Source of the DNA: Atopobium sp. oral taxon 199 str. F0494
GTDB lineage: Bacteria; Actinomycetota; Coriobacteriia; Coriobacteriales; Atopobiaceae
Length of the DNA: 64,000 nucleotides
Direction of reading: 5' to 3'
Assembly: GCF_000411555.1 (NCBI RefSeq)
Contig: NZ_KE150486.1
Coordinates: 620,001 to 684,000, forward strand
The notes under the pieces: generated by a model
The model's input: only the letters and a program-made list of their open reading frames with translations
Database searches by the model: none
Told to the model about the DNA's origin: nothing
Shown: in pieces, positions 1 through 8,081 of the stretch
Layout: each line of letters starts with the position of its first letter
Numbering within the stretch: the first letter of the stretch is position 1
Position numbers and translations under genes: made by a program

Positions 1-280
1 TCTTAATAAAGGGCAGCTCAATGTCTTCAAGGCTTTGGACGCCCTCGGGAGTCGCAAACGCGCGTGCCGCAAGCTCTCTGCGATTAATCTCGCCGGTGTT
101 TGGGTCAAGCAGATCCTGTCCAAACGCCTCAGCAAGGGCGCGCGCGCAATGAGAACCGGGTGCAAGTACGTCTCGGGAAACCTGATCGAGGTCAAGACGT
201 CGAGCGCCCTTTTTTTCAAGCATACGCGCTACTGTTGACTTGCCTGACGCCATGCCGCCCGCAAGAAAGACCGTATACAT
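1..280 (-). CDS. coaE: Dephospho-CoA kinase, C-terminal part off the window
   Basis: CoaE phosphorylates dephospho-CoA in the last step of coenzyme A synthesis, in the cytoplasm. Reading down from the ATG at 278-280 gives MYTVFLAGGMASGKSTVARM, which carries the P-loop GGMASGKST. It continues with the CoaE-typical LDLDQVSRDVL and then EINRRELAARAF. Only about 93 residues are inside the window, so the gene is cut by the edge. Its ATG overlaps the TGA of the upstream ABC ATPase gene by one base (TGATG), so the two are probably translationally coupled. That coupling to an importer is unusual for coaE. Confidence 0.9.
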   Translation of the reverse strand, partial: MYTVFLAGGMASGKSTVARMLEKKGARRLDLDQVSRDVLAPGSHCARALAEAFGQDLLDPNTGEINRRELAARAFATPEGVQSLEDIELPFIK

Positions 281-909
281 CAAGACCCCCAAAGCTCAAG
301 ACGGTTGATTGTGCCGAGAAGTGCCGCGTCTTCTTTTTCGTGCGTGACCCAAAGCAGCGTTTTGTCCTCCAGATACGGCAACAGAAAACGCATGACCTCC
401 TGTTTCGTATGATAGTCAAGCCCTGTAAGCGGCTCGTCAAAGAGCAAGACGTCAGCATCGGCCATCACGGCTCTCAGCACGGCGACGCGGCGTCTCTGAC
501 CGCCGGAAAGCTCCGCTACAACACGTTTGTCAAAGCCCCCTAAACCAACCTGAACAAGCGCATCCGAAATACGCCGCTCGAAAGCAGCTTTTTCCGTTCG
601 TCTGAGCTGAGTTTGCGCCAGAGAGATATTCGCCATCACACTTAAATTCTCGCACAGACGGTCTTCCTGAAAGACCATCGCTACCCGCTGGCCACACGCG
701 CTCGGCACATTTGAAATGCTTCCCTCATCAGGTGTCTCAAGGCCCGCGATCATTCGTATAAGCGTAGTCTTACCAACGCCTGATGTTCCAAAGAGCACGT
801 TCTTCTCGCCAGCACGCAGAACAAGCGAGACGTGATCAAGTACGCAAAGCGTTCCGAATGATTTCGAAACCCGGTCGAACACGATGTGGCCTTTGGTATC
901 AAAACTCAT
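280..909 (-). CDS. ABC transporter ATP-binding protein, nitrate/sulfonate/taurine (SsuB/TauB) type
   Basis: This is the cytoplasmic ATPase of the importer formed with the next two genes. Motifs in order are Walker A GTSGVGKTT, signature LSGGQRRRVAVLRA, Walker B VLLFDEPLTGLD and the switch histidine in WVTHEKEDA. The product is 209 residues, short but normal for this subfamily. The start chosen is the ATG at 907-909 (MSFDTKGHIVF). It overlaps the permease stop as ATGA, which fits translational coupling, and a longer reading frame upstream would lie inside the permease gene. The substrate cannot be told from sequence. The Walker A region contains one exact copy of the 14-mer ACGTTCTTCTCGCC. Confidence 0.88.
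   Translation of the reverse strand: MSFDTKGHIVFDRVSKSFGTLCVLDHVSLVLRAGEKNVLFGTSGVGKTTLIRMIAGLETPDEGSISNVPSACGQRVAMVFQEDRLCENLSVMANISLAQTQLRRTEKAAFERRISDALVQVGLGGFDKRVVAELSGGQRRRVAVLRAVMADADVLLFDEPLTGLDYHTKQEVMRFLLPYLEDKTLLWVTHEKEDAALLGTINRLELWGS
797..810 (+). repeat. Exact copy 1 of the 14-mer ACGTTCTTCTCGCC
   Basis: This copy lies inside the ABC ATPase gene, where its complement is read as Gly-Glu-Lys-Asn-Val. It is one of four identical copies in the window (also 20185, 39047 and 63423). Confidence 0.8.
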
Positions 910-1751
910 GGACGCTCCTCTATCCGCTTGACAAGGCGCTTGATGAGATACGAGAAGCCCTTTTCTACCAGCACGCTCATGCAGATAATAACTATTGTCC
1001 ATGCGAAAAGACTGGACGTGTCAAGAAACACTTTGGCATGGTACAGCTCTTCACCGATGGAACGGCTCGGGATAGCGATAACTTCGGCGGCAATACCCGC
1101 CTTCCAGCAAAAGCCCAGCGCAAGCGAGGCCGCGGCTTCAAAGTACGGAAGCACCTGCGATAGATAAATCGAACGAACGCGCGCTAAGGGTCGTATCTGA
1201 AAAACGTCAGCCATTTCAAGGAGCTGCGTATCAGTTGCTTCAAGACCCTGCAGGAGGTTGGTATACATAATGGGAAACGCCAACAGATGTGCAACGATTA
1301 CTGAAAGATAGGTCGAATGTACCCATACCAAAAGCAAGATAATGAACGAAGCCACGGGCACCGATTTGACCGTAGCTACTACAGGAGCCATCAAAACTCT
1401 GACCAGCCGCAGGCGATACGCCGCAACCGCCATAAGAGTGCCAAACACAAGCGCGCTCAAAAATCCGCAGGCGATATGCAGCAATGAGTGGGTGATAGTT
1501 GACCAGAAATCAGCTTCAAAAAGCAGCTCACTAAGACGCTGCAGCGTCTCAAGCGGAGAAGGTAGAATAAATTGCTGTCCGACAGCTAAAGCAGCCACCT
1601 GCCACACCAAAAGCCAAAACAGAACAGAAAGCAGGCGACTTGCCCATAGGGAAAACCGGCCTGCCTGAGATGAACGCTGTGGTTCAAAGTGTCCCTTGTT
1701 ATTTATCTGATCCCGCGCCAAAGTAAAAATCGTCCTCCGGAAGCTTGCCAC
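906..1751 (-). CDS. ABC transporter permease, SsuC/TauC-like
   Basis: This integral membrane subunit pairs with the ATPase at 280-909 and the lipoprotein at 1699-2721. It has about six hydrophobic segments, and a permease coupling loop around residues 170-200 (LLEMADVFQIRPLARVRSIY), the usual contact to the ATPase. The reading frame opens with a GTG at 1751, which would overlap the preceding gene by about 50 bases. An in-frame TTG at 1719-1721 preceded by GGAGG is an equally good start and would give about 271 residues. The stop overlaps the ATPase ATG. Substrate unknown. Confidence 0.82.
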   Translation of the reverse strand: MASFRRTIFTLARDQINNKGHFEPQRSSQAGRFSLWASRLLSVLFWLLVWQVAALAVGQQFILPSPLETLQRLSELLFEADFWSTITHSLLHIACGFLSALVFGTLMAVAAYRLRLVRVLMAPVVATVKSVPVASFIILLLVWVHSTYLSVIVAHLLAFPIMYTNLLQGLEATDTQLLEMADVFQIRPLARVRSIYLSQVLPYFEAAASLALGFCWKAGIAAEVIAIPSRSIGEELYHAKVFLDTSSLFAWTIVIICMSVLVEKGFSYLIKRLVKRIEERP

Positions 1752-2721
1752 CTACCGCCTTTTGATCAGCATCAGCTAAAACCTGGAGGTAGCCGGAAAG
1801 GGTGTTTTTCATGTCGTTGCCAACAATATAGGTGATATTACACTTAGGAAGAGCGATTTTAGCGACCTTTTCAGGAACGATATCAGCTTCGCCAATGAGT
1901 TTGGCCGCCTCATCAGTATGGTCATGGACGAAGTCGACCGAATCTTTATAGTGCGAGAGGAACTGAGCGACCGCGTCAAGGTTCTTCTCGGCAAAACTCT
2001 TTGAAACAATAGCAGTGCCGGTAACAAGCTCAGAGGTGGCACCTGTGGCTTTCCACTCGGCTCCAAGGTCAAGAGCCTCGCGGATGCTCTGATCCTTAGT
2101 CTGCGCAACGGTTACAAACGGCTGAGGCAAAAGAGCAATGCCATTCTCGTCTTGCGCAAGGGCTGCTACGCATTCGGCATGTTCGCTTTTCCACTCCACC
2201 TGAACGTCTCCACCAAGCTTAAGGCCGTTCTTTTCAAGAATGTAGGAAAGCACATATTCAGGAGAAGCGCCTTTGCCTGCCGCGTAGAGGGTCTTTCCCG
2301 CAAGGTCAGCAAGTGTCTTGATGGCGTTTCCACGCTCAACGATATACAAAACGTTCAAAACGTTGACACAAAGAGCCTGCACACCGCCTTTTGTCTTGTT
2401 GTAAAGAACCGAAGCGAGATTAGAGGGTATCGACGCGATGTCAACATCACCCTTTGCAACCTTCGCCACTATTTCGTCGGGAGAAGCAACGATATCAAAG
2501 GTGTAGGTATTGTCCGAAACGGCTCCCGCCTTAACGTCACTCATGAACTTCGCAAGACCCATAGCCGTGGGGCCTTTAAGCGTTGCAACGCGAACGTCAG
2601 TCGGTGCCTTTGTTTTTGTGTCTACCGCGCTGTTGTCAGCTGTACTTTCCTGTTGTTTGCAGCCAAAAAGCATGGCAGTAGGGGTAAGTGTCGCAAGTTT
2701 GAGAAATGACCGTCTGTCCAT
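1699..2721 (-). CDS. ABC transporter substrate-binding lipoprotein, NMT1/SsuA-like
   Basis: This extracytoplasmic lipoprotein captures the substrate for the importer encoded downstream. From the ATG at 2719-2721 the protein begins MDRRSFLKLATLTPTAMLFG and then Cys. The twin arginine (RRSFLK) suggests Tat export and the Cys after LFG is the lipobox. A GGAG ten bases upstream of this ATG supports it over an earlier in-frame start. The body (about 340 residues) has the look of the periplasmic-binding family used for nitrate, sulfonate, taurine or thiamine precursors, for example KGPTAMGLAKFM and ASIPSNLASVLYNK. The ligand is unknown. Confidence 0.82.
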   Translation of the reverse strand: MDRRSFLKLATLTPTAMLFGCKQQESTADNSAVDTKTKAPTDVRVATLKGPTAMGLAKFMSDVKAGAVSDNTYTFDIVASPDEIVAKVAKGDVDIASIPSNLASVLYNKTKGGVQALCVNVLNVLYIVERGNAIKTLADLAGKTLYAAGKGASPEYVLSYILEKNGLKLGGDVQVEWKSEHAECVAALAQDENGIALLPQPFVTVAQTKDQSIREALDLGAEWKATGATSELVTGTAIVSKSFAEKNLDAVAQFLSHYKDSVDFVHDHTDEAAKLIGEADIVPEKVAKIALPKCNITYIVGNDMKNTLSGYLQVLADADQKAVGGKLPEDDFYFGAGSDK

Positions 2722-2844
2722 AAACCAGACTCTCCTTTCACATGCACCTTGGAGTCGCGTTGTGCGGCTCAAAGGATCTGGCATAAGCCGTTACTCTGTG
2801 TATCAAACTGTAGCATGTGCATATGGACGCTGTACTCTTGACAC

Positions 2845-3900
2845 TTAATCACCATATCCAAGCACATAGGCGCGGCACAGGTTCTCCGTGCCAACAAGCG
2901 CGTCCATGTGCGTGCGCTCGCGACCATGCGTGCTGAGAGTGGCCGGTCCAAACGCGCCGCTCTTCAGGTTGTTTCCCGCAAAATACGAAGCGTTCGCATC
3001 AGTTGAAAAATGAAACGCTACCTGTTGGTTCCATCTGCCTGGCTCGAGGACCTTCTCGGCGCACCGAATAAGGCGGTTGGAAAGGTTCCAATCGTAAGGT
3101 GAGCGGATGTCGGAAACAATAACGCCTACCGAATGCTCCTCAGAAGCGTAGTCGGGACCGATAAGCGTTATATCGAGAGAAACATATTCATCTACTACCG
3201 TGGGCAAATACGCGCCGCCATGACCGATCTCCTCATAGATAGGAAAGGCAAACAATGTGTCGTAAGCGGGTTGAGTCCCTGTTTGCGCCAGCCACTTCAT
3301 AGTATGAAGCTGCGCCGCCACGCACGCTTTGTCGTCAAGAAAGCGCGAGATGATATAGCCGTTGTCATACGCGATAAAATGCGGGTCAATGGCTGCCACA
3401 GCACCTTCCGATACGCCAAGCTTACGAGCGTCTGCAGGAGATTTGACATCGGCGATGAGCGAAACCGCCATGGTATCCTCCGTGCGCTCCATAGTCTTGG
3501 CGTCCTCAAAAACGTGTATCGAATGGTGATTGCAGATAATCTGTCCGTTGACTGAAGAGCCATCACGACAAATGACATGACAGGTCTCACCCTCGATGCT
3601 GTGGTAGTTAATGCCGCCGAGCTGCCGCACGCGAAGCGTTCCGTCATCATTGAAACCGCGAACAACAAGACCGATAGTGTCAAGATGCGCGTTCACCCCA
3701 ACAGTTTTCTCGCTGCTGGCACCCGGAACTACCACATAGGCTGTCGCCTTGTTGTCGACCTGCATCTCATAGCCAATGTCCGCAAGAAGCATTTTCAAAA
3801 GCGCGTGAATCCGATTGTAATATCCAACGGGGCTGTCGCATGCGATGAGTTGACGTGTCACCTCAAGCAGATAGTCGGTATCAGTTTCAAAGCGCTGCAT
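2845..3900 (-). CDS. M42 family metallopeptidase (glutamyl aminopeptidase/FrvX-like)
   Basis: This is a cytoplasmic zinc or cobalt aminopeptidase that trims peptides. Dinuclear-site signatures are visible: AHLDTIG near residue 73 (His and Asp), SRFLDDKACVA with a metal-bridging Asp, the catalytic pair EEIGHGG, and the C-terminal THGRERTHMD with the last metal His. The length of 351 residues is normal for M42. The start has a strong ribosome site (AAAAAGGAG, six bases before ATG). It lies 84 bases downstream of the pepT stop on the same strand, so it may belong to the same peptide-degradation unit as pepT and the C26 hydrolase. Confidence 0.88.
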   Translation of the reverse strand: MQRFETDTDYLLEVTRQLIACDSPVGYYNRIHALLKMLLADIGYEMQVDNKATAYVVVPGASSEKTVGVNAHLDTIGLVVRGFNDDGTLRVRQLGGINYHSIEGETCHVICRDGSSVNGQIICNHHSIHVFEDAKTMERTEDTMAVSLIADVKSPADARKLGVSEGAVAAIDPHFIAYDNGYIISRFLDDKACVAAQLHTMKWLAQTGTQPAYDTLFAFPIYEEIGHGGAYLPTVVDEYVSLDITLIGPDYASEEHSVGVIVSDIRSPYDWNLSNRLIRCAEKVLEPGRWNQQVAFHFSTDANASYFAGNNLKSGAFGPATLSTHGRERTHMDALVGTENLCRAYVLGYGD

Positions 3901-3984
3901 GAGAACTCCTTTTTGACTGGAACAAAATGTGTGGATAGGTAGAGCAAAAGGGACACAGCAGGAACATCCCGGCGAGAAACCCTG

Positions 3985-5250
3985 TTACTTCCTCTTTTGG
4001 GGCCTCGCGTAGAGCGCGACAAGCACTTGAAGCATATCGACCATAGCCTCAAGCTCGGGAACGGGAACAAACTCTCGCACGCCATGAGCGTTGTAATAAC
4101 AGGCGGACAGATTCGCGCAGGGGAACCCGCGAAACGACAGCTGTGAGCCGTCCGTACCGCCACGCATAGGAACGCATGTCATCTCTTGACCAATCGCCTC
4201 ATACGCAGCTCGGGCGTTTTCAATCAGATGCTCATTTTCGGGCAGCGTTACAATGTCGGCCAGATTATGATATTGATCGTGGATAGCAAGCGTCAGTACT
4301 TCGGTGCCAAACTGGCTGTTAATATAGGCAGCTGCGTCACGCATGAGTTGTTTGCGCAGCTCCAGCTTTGCCTGGTCATGATCGCGAATGATGTAATCCG
4401 CCAGCGCTGATTCACAATCTCCCTGCATGCGCTCTACGTAGAAGAAACCGTCATACCCTTCGGTATACTCAGGACGATCTTGCGGCGGCAGCAGCTGATG
4501 GAAACGCATGATAGCCTCGCTGGCGTGCACCATGATGCCCTTTGCCGTCCCCGTGTGTACCGAAAGTCCCTTCGCACGGACGTTGACCTCGGCGGCGTTG
4601 AAGGTCTCAAAGCAGAATTCACCAAGCGGCCCACCATCAATGGTATAGCCATACGCGGCGCCAAAAGCGTCAAGATCGAGAAGCGCTGCGCCATGGCCAA
4701 TCTCCTCATCCGGAACGAACGCGACAGCAAGGCGCGGATGCGGAAGTTCTGGATGCTCACGCAGGCGACGCAGGAGACTGACCACCATAGCCACGCCCGC
4801 CTTATCGTCACCGCCGAGCAGCGTAGTACCGTCAGTAGTTACCAAATCCCATCCGACCATATGCTCAAGCTGTGGATTTGTTGCCGGACTCACGGCAACC
4901 TCCGCGCCGTCCCGGTCCACACCGATGATGAGCGTATCCCCCTCATAGCGAACCACACGCGGATGCACGGGCGAGCCGCACGATTGCCATGCCGTATCAA
5001 GATGACAGCAAAATCCAAGCACCGGAAGATCTTCAGCGCCGGGACTCGCGGGCCAGTGAGCCGTCACATAGGCGTGTTTGTCGATGGTAACGTCTTCGGC
5101 CTGCAGAGCCTGCAAATCAGTCGCTACTACGCGTGCCATTTCATGCTGAGACTCCGTGGACGGAACCGTGTCGGCAGTAAGTGGATCTGATTGCGAGGCT
5201 ACCTTGCAGTAGCGAATAAAACGTTCAAGCACATCGCTATGGTGAGACAT
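3985..5250 (-). CDS. pepT: Peptidase T (tripeptide aminopeptidase, M20B)
   Basis: PepT removes the N-terminal residue from tripeptides in the cytoplasm, feeding amino acids taken up as peptides. The M20 motifs are present: CCHLDT (first zinc His), GGDDKAG (bridging Asp), PDEEIGHGA (catalytic Glu pair), and TIDGGPLGEFCFETFNA, which is typical of PepT. The chosen ATG at 5248-5250 (MSHHSDVLERFIRYC) lies 11 bases after the stop of the upstream C26 hydrolase and has GGAAGG before it. A longer frame would overlap that gene. About 421 residues, as expected. Confidence 0.92.
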   Translation of the reverse strand: MSHHSDVLERFIRYCKVASQSDPLTADTVPSTESQHEMARVVATDLQALQAEDVTIDKHAYVTAHWPASPGAEDLPVLGFCCHLDTAWQSCGSPVHPRVVRYEGDTLIIGVDRDGAEVAVSPATNPQLEHMVGWDLVTTDGTTLLGGDDKAGVAMVVSLLRRLREHPELPHPRLAVAFVPDEEIGHGAALLDLDAFGAAYGYTIDGGPLGEFCFETFNAAEVNVRAKGLSVHTGTAKGIMVHASEAIMRFHQLLPPQDRPEYTEGYDGFFYVERMQGDCESALADYIIRDHDQAKLELRKQLMRDAAAYINSQFGTEVLTLAIHDQYHNLADIVTLPENEHLIENARAAYEAIGQEMTCVPMRGGTDGSQLSFRGFPCANLSACYYNAHGVREFVPVPELEAMVDMLQVLVALYARPQKRK

Positions 5251-5261
5251 AATATCCTTCC

Positions 5262-6065
5262 CTACAATCGCGAGCTGCGATACGTGCGCGCCGCGTCGAT
5301 GAAAGACTTCCAAAGCATGCAGTCGGCCTTGCTGTATTTCCAGCCGTATTCGGGATGCCACTGAACGCCTACCATCCATCGCCTATCGGAAATTTCAGCG
5401 CCTTCAATGATGCCGTCGGTCGAATGAGCCACTACACTCAGACACGGCGCGACCTTACGCAAAGCTTCATCATGGTAGGAGTTGGCCTGAATGCACTTCT
5501 CGCTGCCAAGCGCATGGTACAAAAGCGAATCTTCAACAACCTCCACCATATGGGCGGGAGCGGTAAGGTCGGCAATGTGGGACCAGTAGGTATGACCGGA
5601 AGCGGGCGCCGGCAGTGTACGAATTTCTTGGACGAGCGTGCCACCGAAGACGACATTGAGCAGCTGAAGTCCACGGCAAATGGCAAAGAGCGGTTTGTCG
5701 GCTTCGTAAACCTTTTTCACCAGCTTAAATTCGAGCACATCGCGACGGGGATTCAAGCGTGCAAGGTCGCGAGGCTCTTCTCCCCAATTGCGCGGATCAA
5801 CGTCATGGCCACCAGGCAAATTAAAGCCATCGCACATCTCAACGTACCGGTCGATAACAGCGTCATCATCAGTCAAGGGCATCATCACTGGAATGCCGCC
5901 TGCCGCGAGAATAGCATCCATCTGCACCTCGGCGATGGACTCTCCGTCAGAAAATCCGGGTTCTTTCATAAAGCGCGGCGTCAGGCCAATGAGCGGCCGA
6001 TCATGTACGGGAACAGCCGCGCTTTCCTTGAAAACCTGCTGAGCAAATACTGGAATGTCAATCAT
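5262..6065 (-). CDS. Class I glutamine-amidotransferase-like hydrolase, peptidase C26 (PuuD-like)
   Basis: The family hydrolyses gamma-glutamyl bonds, for example gamma-glutamyl-GABA or folate polyglutamates. The nucleophile elbow is AICRGLQ, and the His-Glu pair is in GVQWHPEYGW. NLPGGHDVDP is the usual early substrate-loop motif. The length is 267 residues. AGGAGA precedes the ATG, and pepT follows after 11 bases, so the two are very likely cotranscribed. The precise substrate is not visible; given the neighbours it may release glutamate from gamma-glutamyl peptides. Confidence 0.85.
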   Translation of the reverse strand: MIDIPVFAQQVFKESAAVPVHDRPLIGLTPRFMKEPGFSDGESIAEVQMDAILAAGGIPVMMPLTDDDAVIDRYVEMCDGFNLPGGHDVDPRNWGEEPRDLARLNPRRDVLEFKLVKKVYEADKPLFAICRGLQLLNVVFGGTLVQEIRTLPAPASGHTYWSHIADLTAPAHMVEVVEDSLLYHALGSEKCIQANSYHDEALRKVAPCLSVVAHSTDGIIEGAEISDRRWMVGVQWHPEYGWKYSKADCMLWKSFIDAARTYRSSRL

Positions 6066-6340
6066 GCCTTCTCCTGAATTTTTTGCGTGCTCATGACTTT
6101 ACTGCAAATCTTCACCCTCATGGCCGGCAGGCAAAAATTGCATGGTTCATCGCTTATTTTGTCGATAAACCGTAACAAAAACTTTTCAATCGGCAGAAAT
6201 TCCTAGCGCAGGTTGGGTATTTAAATACAACTTACGTGTCCTTGTACGTGAGGCTTTTCGTCAGACTTTCCTGCACGCGAGCATCACGCAAACGTGAGTT
6301 ACTCACATGCGTACGCATTGCCCACCTGAAAGGTATCCTT
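6066..6340. promoter_or_regulatory. Divergent intergenic region between C26 hydrolase and oppA
   Basis: This 275-base stretch separates two divergent genes and must hold promoters for both. It contains a perfect 12-bp palindrome GTATTTAAATAC at 6217-6228, upstream of oppA, that could be a regulator site or overlap a -10 region. No gene is seen in it. Confidence 0.45.
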
Positions 6341-7945
6341 ATGAACTCCTCACTTAACAGCCTCTCCCGCCGCAGCTTTCTCAGCGGCTCTCTCGCAGCC
6401 GCAGCAGCGGCAGGCTCAGCCACGCTTCTGTCCGCGTGCGGCACCGGTGATGGCGCAGGCGACGGAGACAAGCTCATTCTTACGTTTGGCGTCAACAATC
6501 CCAAAGTCACCTTTGACACGCAAAAAACCTCCGGTTCCATCGGCGTTTCCGAAGCTGTCGGAGAATCCCTGCTCAAGCTCGACCCGGAAACCAAAGAGAT
6601 TGAACCGTGGCTCGTAACCAAGCTGCCCGAGGTTTCCTCAGACGGACTCACATACTCCTTTGAGCTGAAAAAGGGCATCAAGTTCCACGACGGATCCACG
6701 CTCAAATCTTCCGATGTAAAGTACTCTTTTACTCGGATGTTTTTGCCGGACACAAAGGCAACTTCAATCGATTCGTATGTGTACATCGAAGGCGCGCAGG
6801 ATATTATCGATGGCAAGACAACCGAGCTTTCCGGCATCACCATCACTGATGACCGCCATTTTGATATCAAGCTTACCCAGCCCTATTCAACGTTCAACGC
6901 GCTTCTCGCTCAGTTCTACGCTTTCATCTATCCCGAGAAGAGCTGCTCAGAAGCGGGCGAAAAATGGGGGTCCGACACCACGTTTTACGGCACCGGTCCC
7001 TTTAAGCTGGTGTCTAACGACAATACAACCGAAGTTGTACTCGAAGCCTTCGCTGACTACCATCAGGGCAAACCAGCCCTCGATGAGCTGCATTTTTCTT
7101 ACATCGATGACGGCAATACACGCATGCTGAACTACAAACAAGGCACCATTGACCTCACGTTTATTAATCAAAACCTGGTTCAGCAGTTTAAAAATGACAC
7201 GGCGGTCGCTGATCAGATTGTCTACTACAATCCCGCGTCTACGCAGTTTGTAAACCTCAATCTTAAAAACGAGTACCTCTCAGATGTGCGCGTTCGCCAG
7301 GCGCTGTCACTTGCCCTTGACCGCCAAACCTTGTGCGACACGGTTCTTTCCGGCGCCGCTCAGCCTGCTACTTCATTTATCCCGGTGTCTGAGACGGGCA
7401 ACGACTCTTCACTTGAAATCTTTGAATATAACGTTGATACGGCAAAAAAGCTGCTCTCTGAAGCCGGCGTGTCAAATATTACGCTTGACGCCCAGGTTCG
7501 CGCGCAAGACCAAAACCTCATGGTGGCTATCCAGGACGCCTGGAGCAAAATCGGCGTCAATCTCAATGTTTCCGTTATTGACGCGGGCGTATGGAGTGAA
7601 TCGCGCAAGAATGGAGATCTTCAGGTCACCCTTGTTACCTGGTCAACTCTCTCATTCCAAGGAGTTGAGCATATGGGCTCCTATTTCCGCTCCGATCGAG
7701 CGGCTCTTAAGAGTTCTTTCTACAGCAGCGAGAAGTTCGACCAGTTGGTAGACGCCGCTCGCCTTACAATCAACGATCCCGACAAGGTCATCGAGCTCAC
7801 CAAACAAGCCGACGCGCAGCTTACCCGCACCGATTACGCGTGTCTACCCATCGACTGGACCCAGATGCCGTATGTTCTCAATAAGAAATTCACCGGCCTC
7901 AAGGTGCTCGTCAATCCACTCTTTGGCGAGGTCAAGAGAGCATAG
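6341..7945 (+). CDS. oppA: Oligopeptide/dipeptide ABC transporter substrate-binding lipoprotein (family 5)
   Basis: This is an extracytoplasmic peptide receptor. The ATG at 6341, with AAAGG eight bases upstream, gives an N-terminus with SRRSFLSG (twin-arginine signal) and the lipobox LLSAC. The mature part is a classical SBP family 5 protein, with EPWLVTKLPEVSSDGLTYSF near the start and a VRQALSLALDRQ helix in the second half. The length is 534 residues. It sits tail-to-tail with the oppB-oppC-oppDF operon, which has no binding protein of its own, so it is the natural receptor for that importer. The function as peptide rather than nickel receptor is inferred from the context. Confidence 0.88.
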   Translation: MNSSLNSLSRRSFLSGSLAAAAAAGSATLLSACGTGDGAGDGDKLILTFGVNNPKVTFDTQKTSGSIGVSEAVGESLLKLDPETKEIEPWLVTKLPEVSSDGLTYSFELKKGIKFHDGSTLKSSDVKYSFTRMFLPDTKATSIDSYVYIEGAQDIIDGKTTELSGITITDDRHFDIKLTQPYSTFNALLAQFYAFIYPEKSCSEAGEKWGSDTTFYGTGPFKLVSNDNTTEVVLEAFADYHQGKPALDELHFSYIDDGNTRMLNYKQGTIDLTFINQNLVQQFKNDTAVADQIVYYNPASTQFVNLNLKNEYLSDVRVRQALSLALDRQTLCDTVLSGAAQPATSFIPVSETGNDSSLEIFEYNVDTAKKLLSEAGVSNITLDAQVRAQDQNLMVAIQDAWSKIGVNLNVSVIDAGVWSESRKNGDLQVTLVTWSTLSFQGVEHMGSYFRSDRAALKSSFYSSEKFDQLVDAARLTINDPDKVIELTKQADAQLTRTDYACLPIDWTQMPYVLNKKFTGLKVLVNPLFGEVKRA

Positions 7946-7966
7946 AATTACTGCTCTCTTGACCTC
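7928..7966. terminator. Perfect 15-bp inverted repeat over the oppA stop, bidirectional terminator
   Basis: GAGGTCAAGAGAGCA (7928-7942) pairs perfectly with TGCTCTCTTGACCTC (7952-7966) around a 9-base loop that contains the oppA stop codon. A T-run follows at about 7983-7988. It lies between two convergent transcription units. Confidence 0.8.
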
Positions 7967-8081
7967 CCTCCTACTCAGCTTGATTTTTTGTATGCCCCGC
8001 CGGTCCCCTTCACCATGCAATTCGGCAGTCCTTGTACCGTGCTAATGTGCACCGTGCTATTGGATAGCCCTTGTGAGCGCG

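Noticed and set aside
6232-6870. 212-codon minus-strand frame over oppA start
   Set aside because: It is opposite to oppA, whose Tat signal and lipobox fix the true frame.
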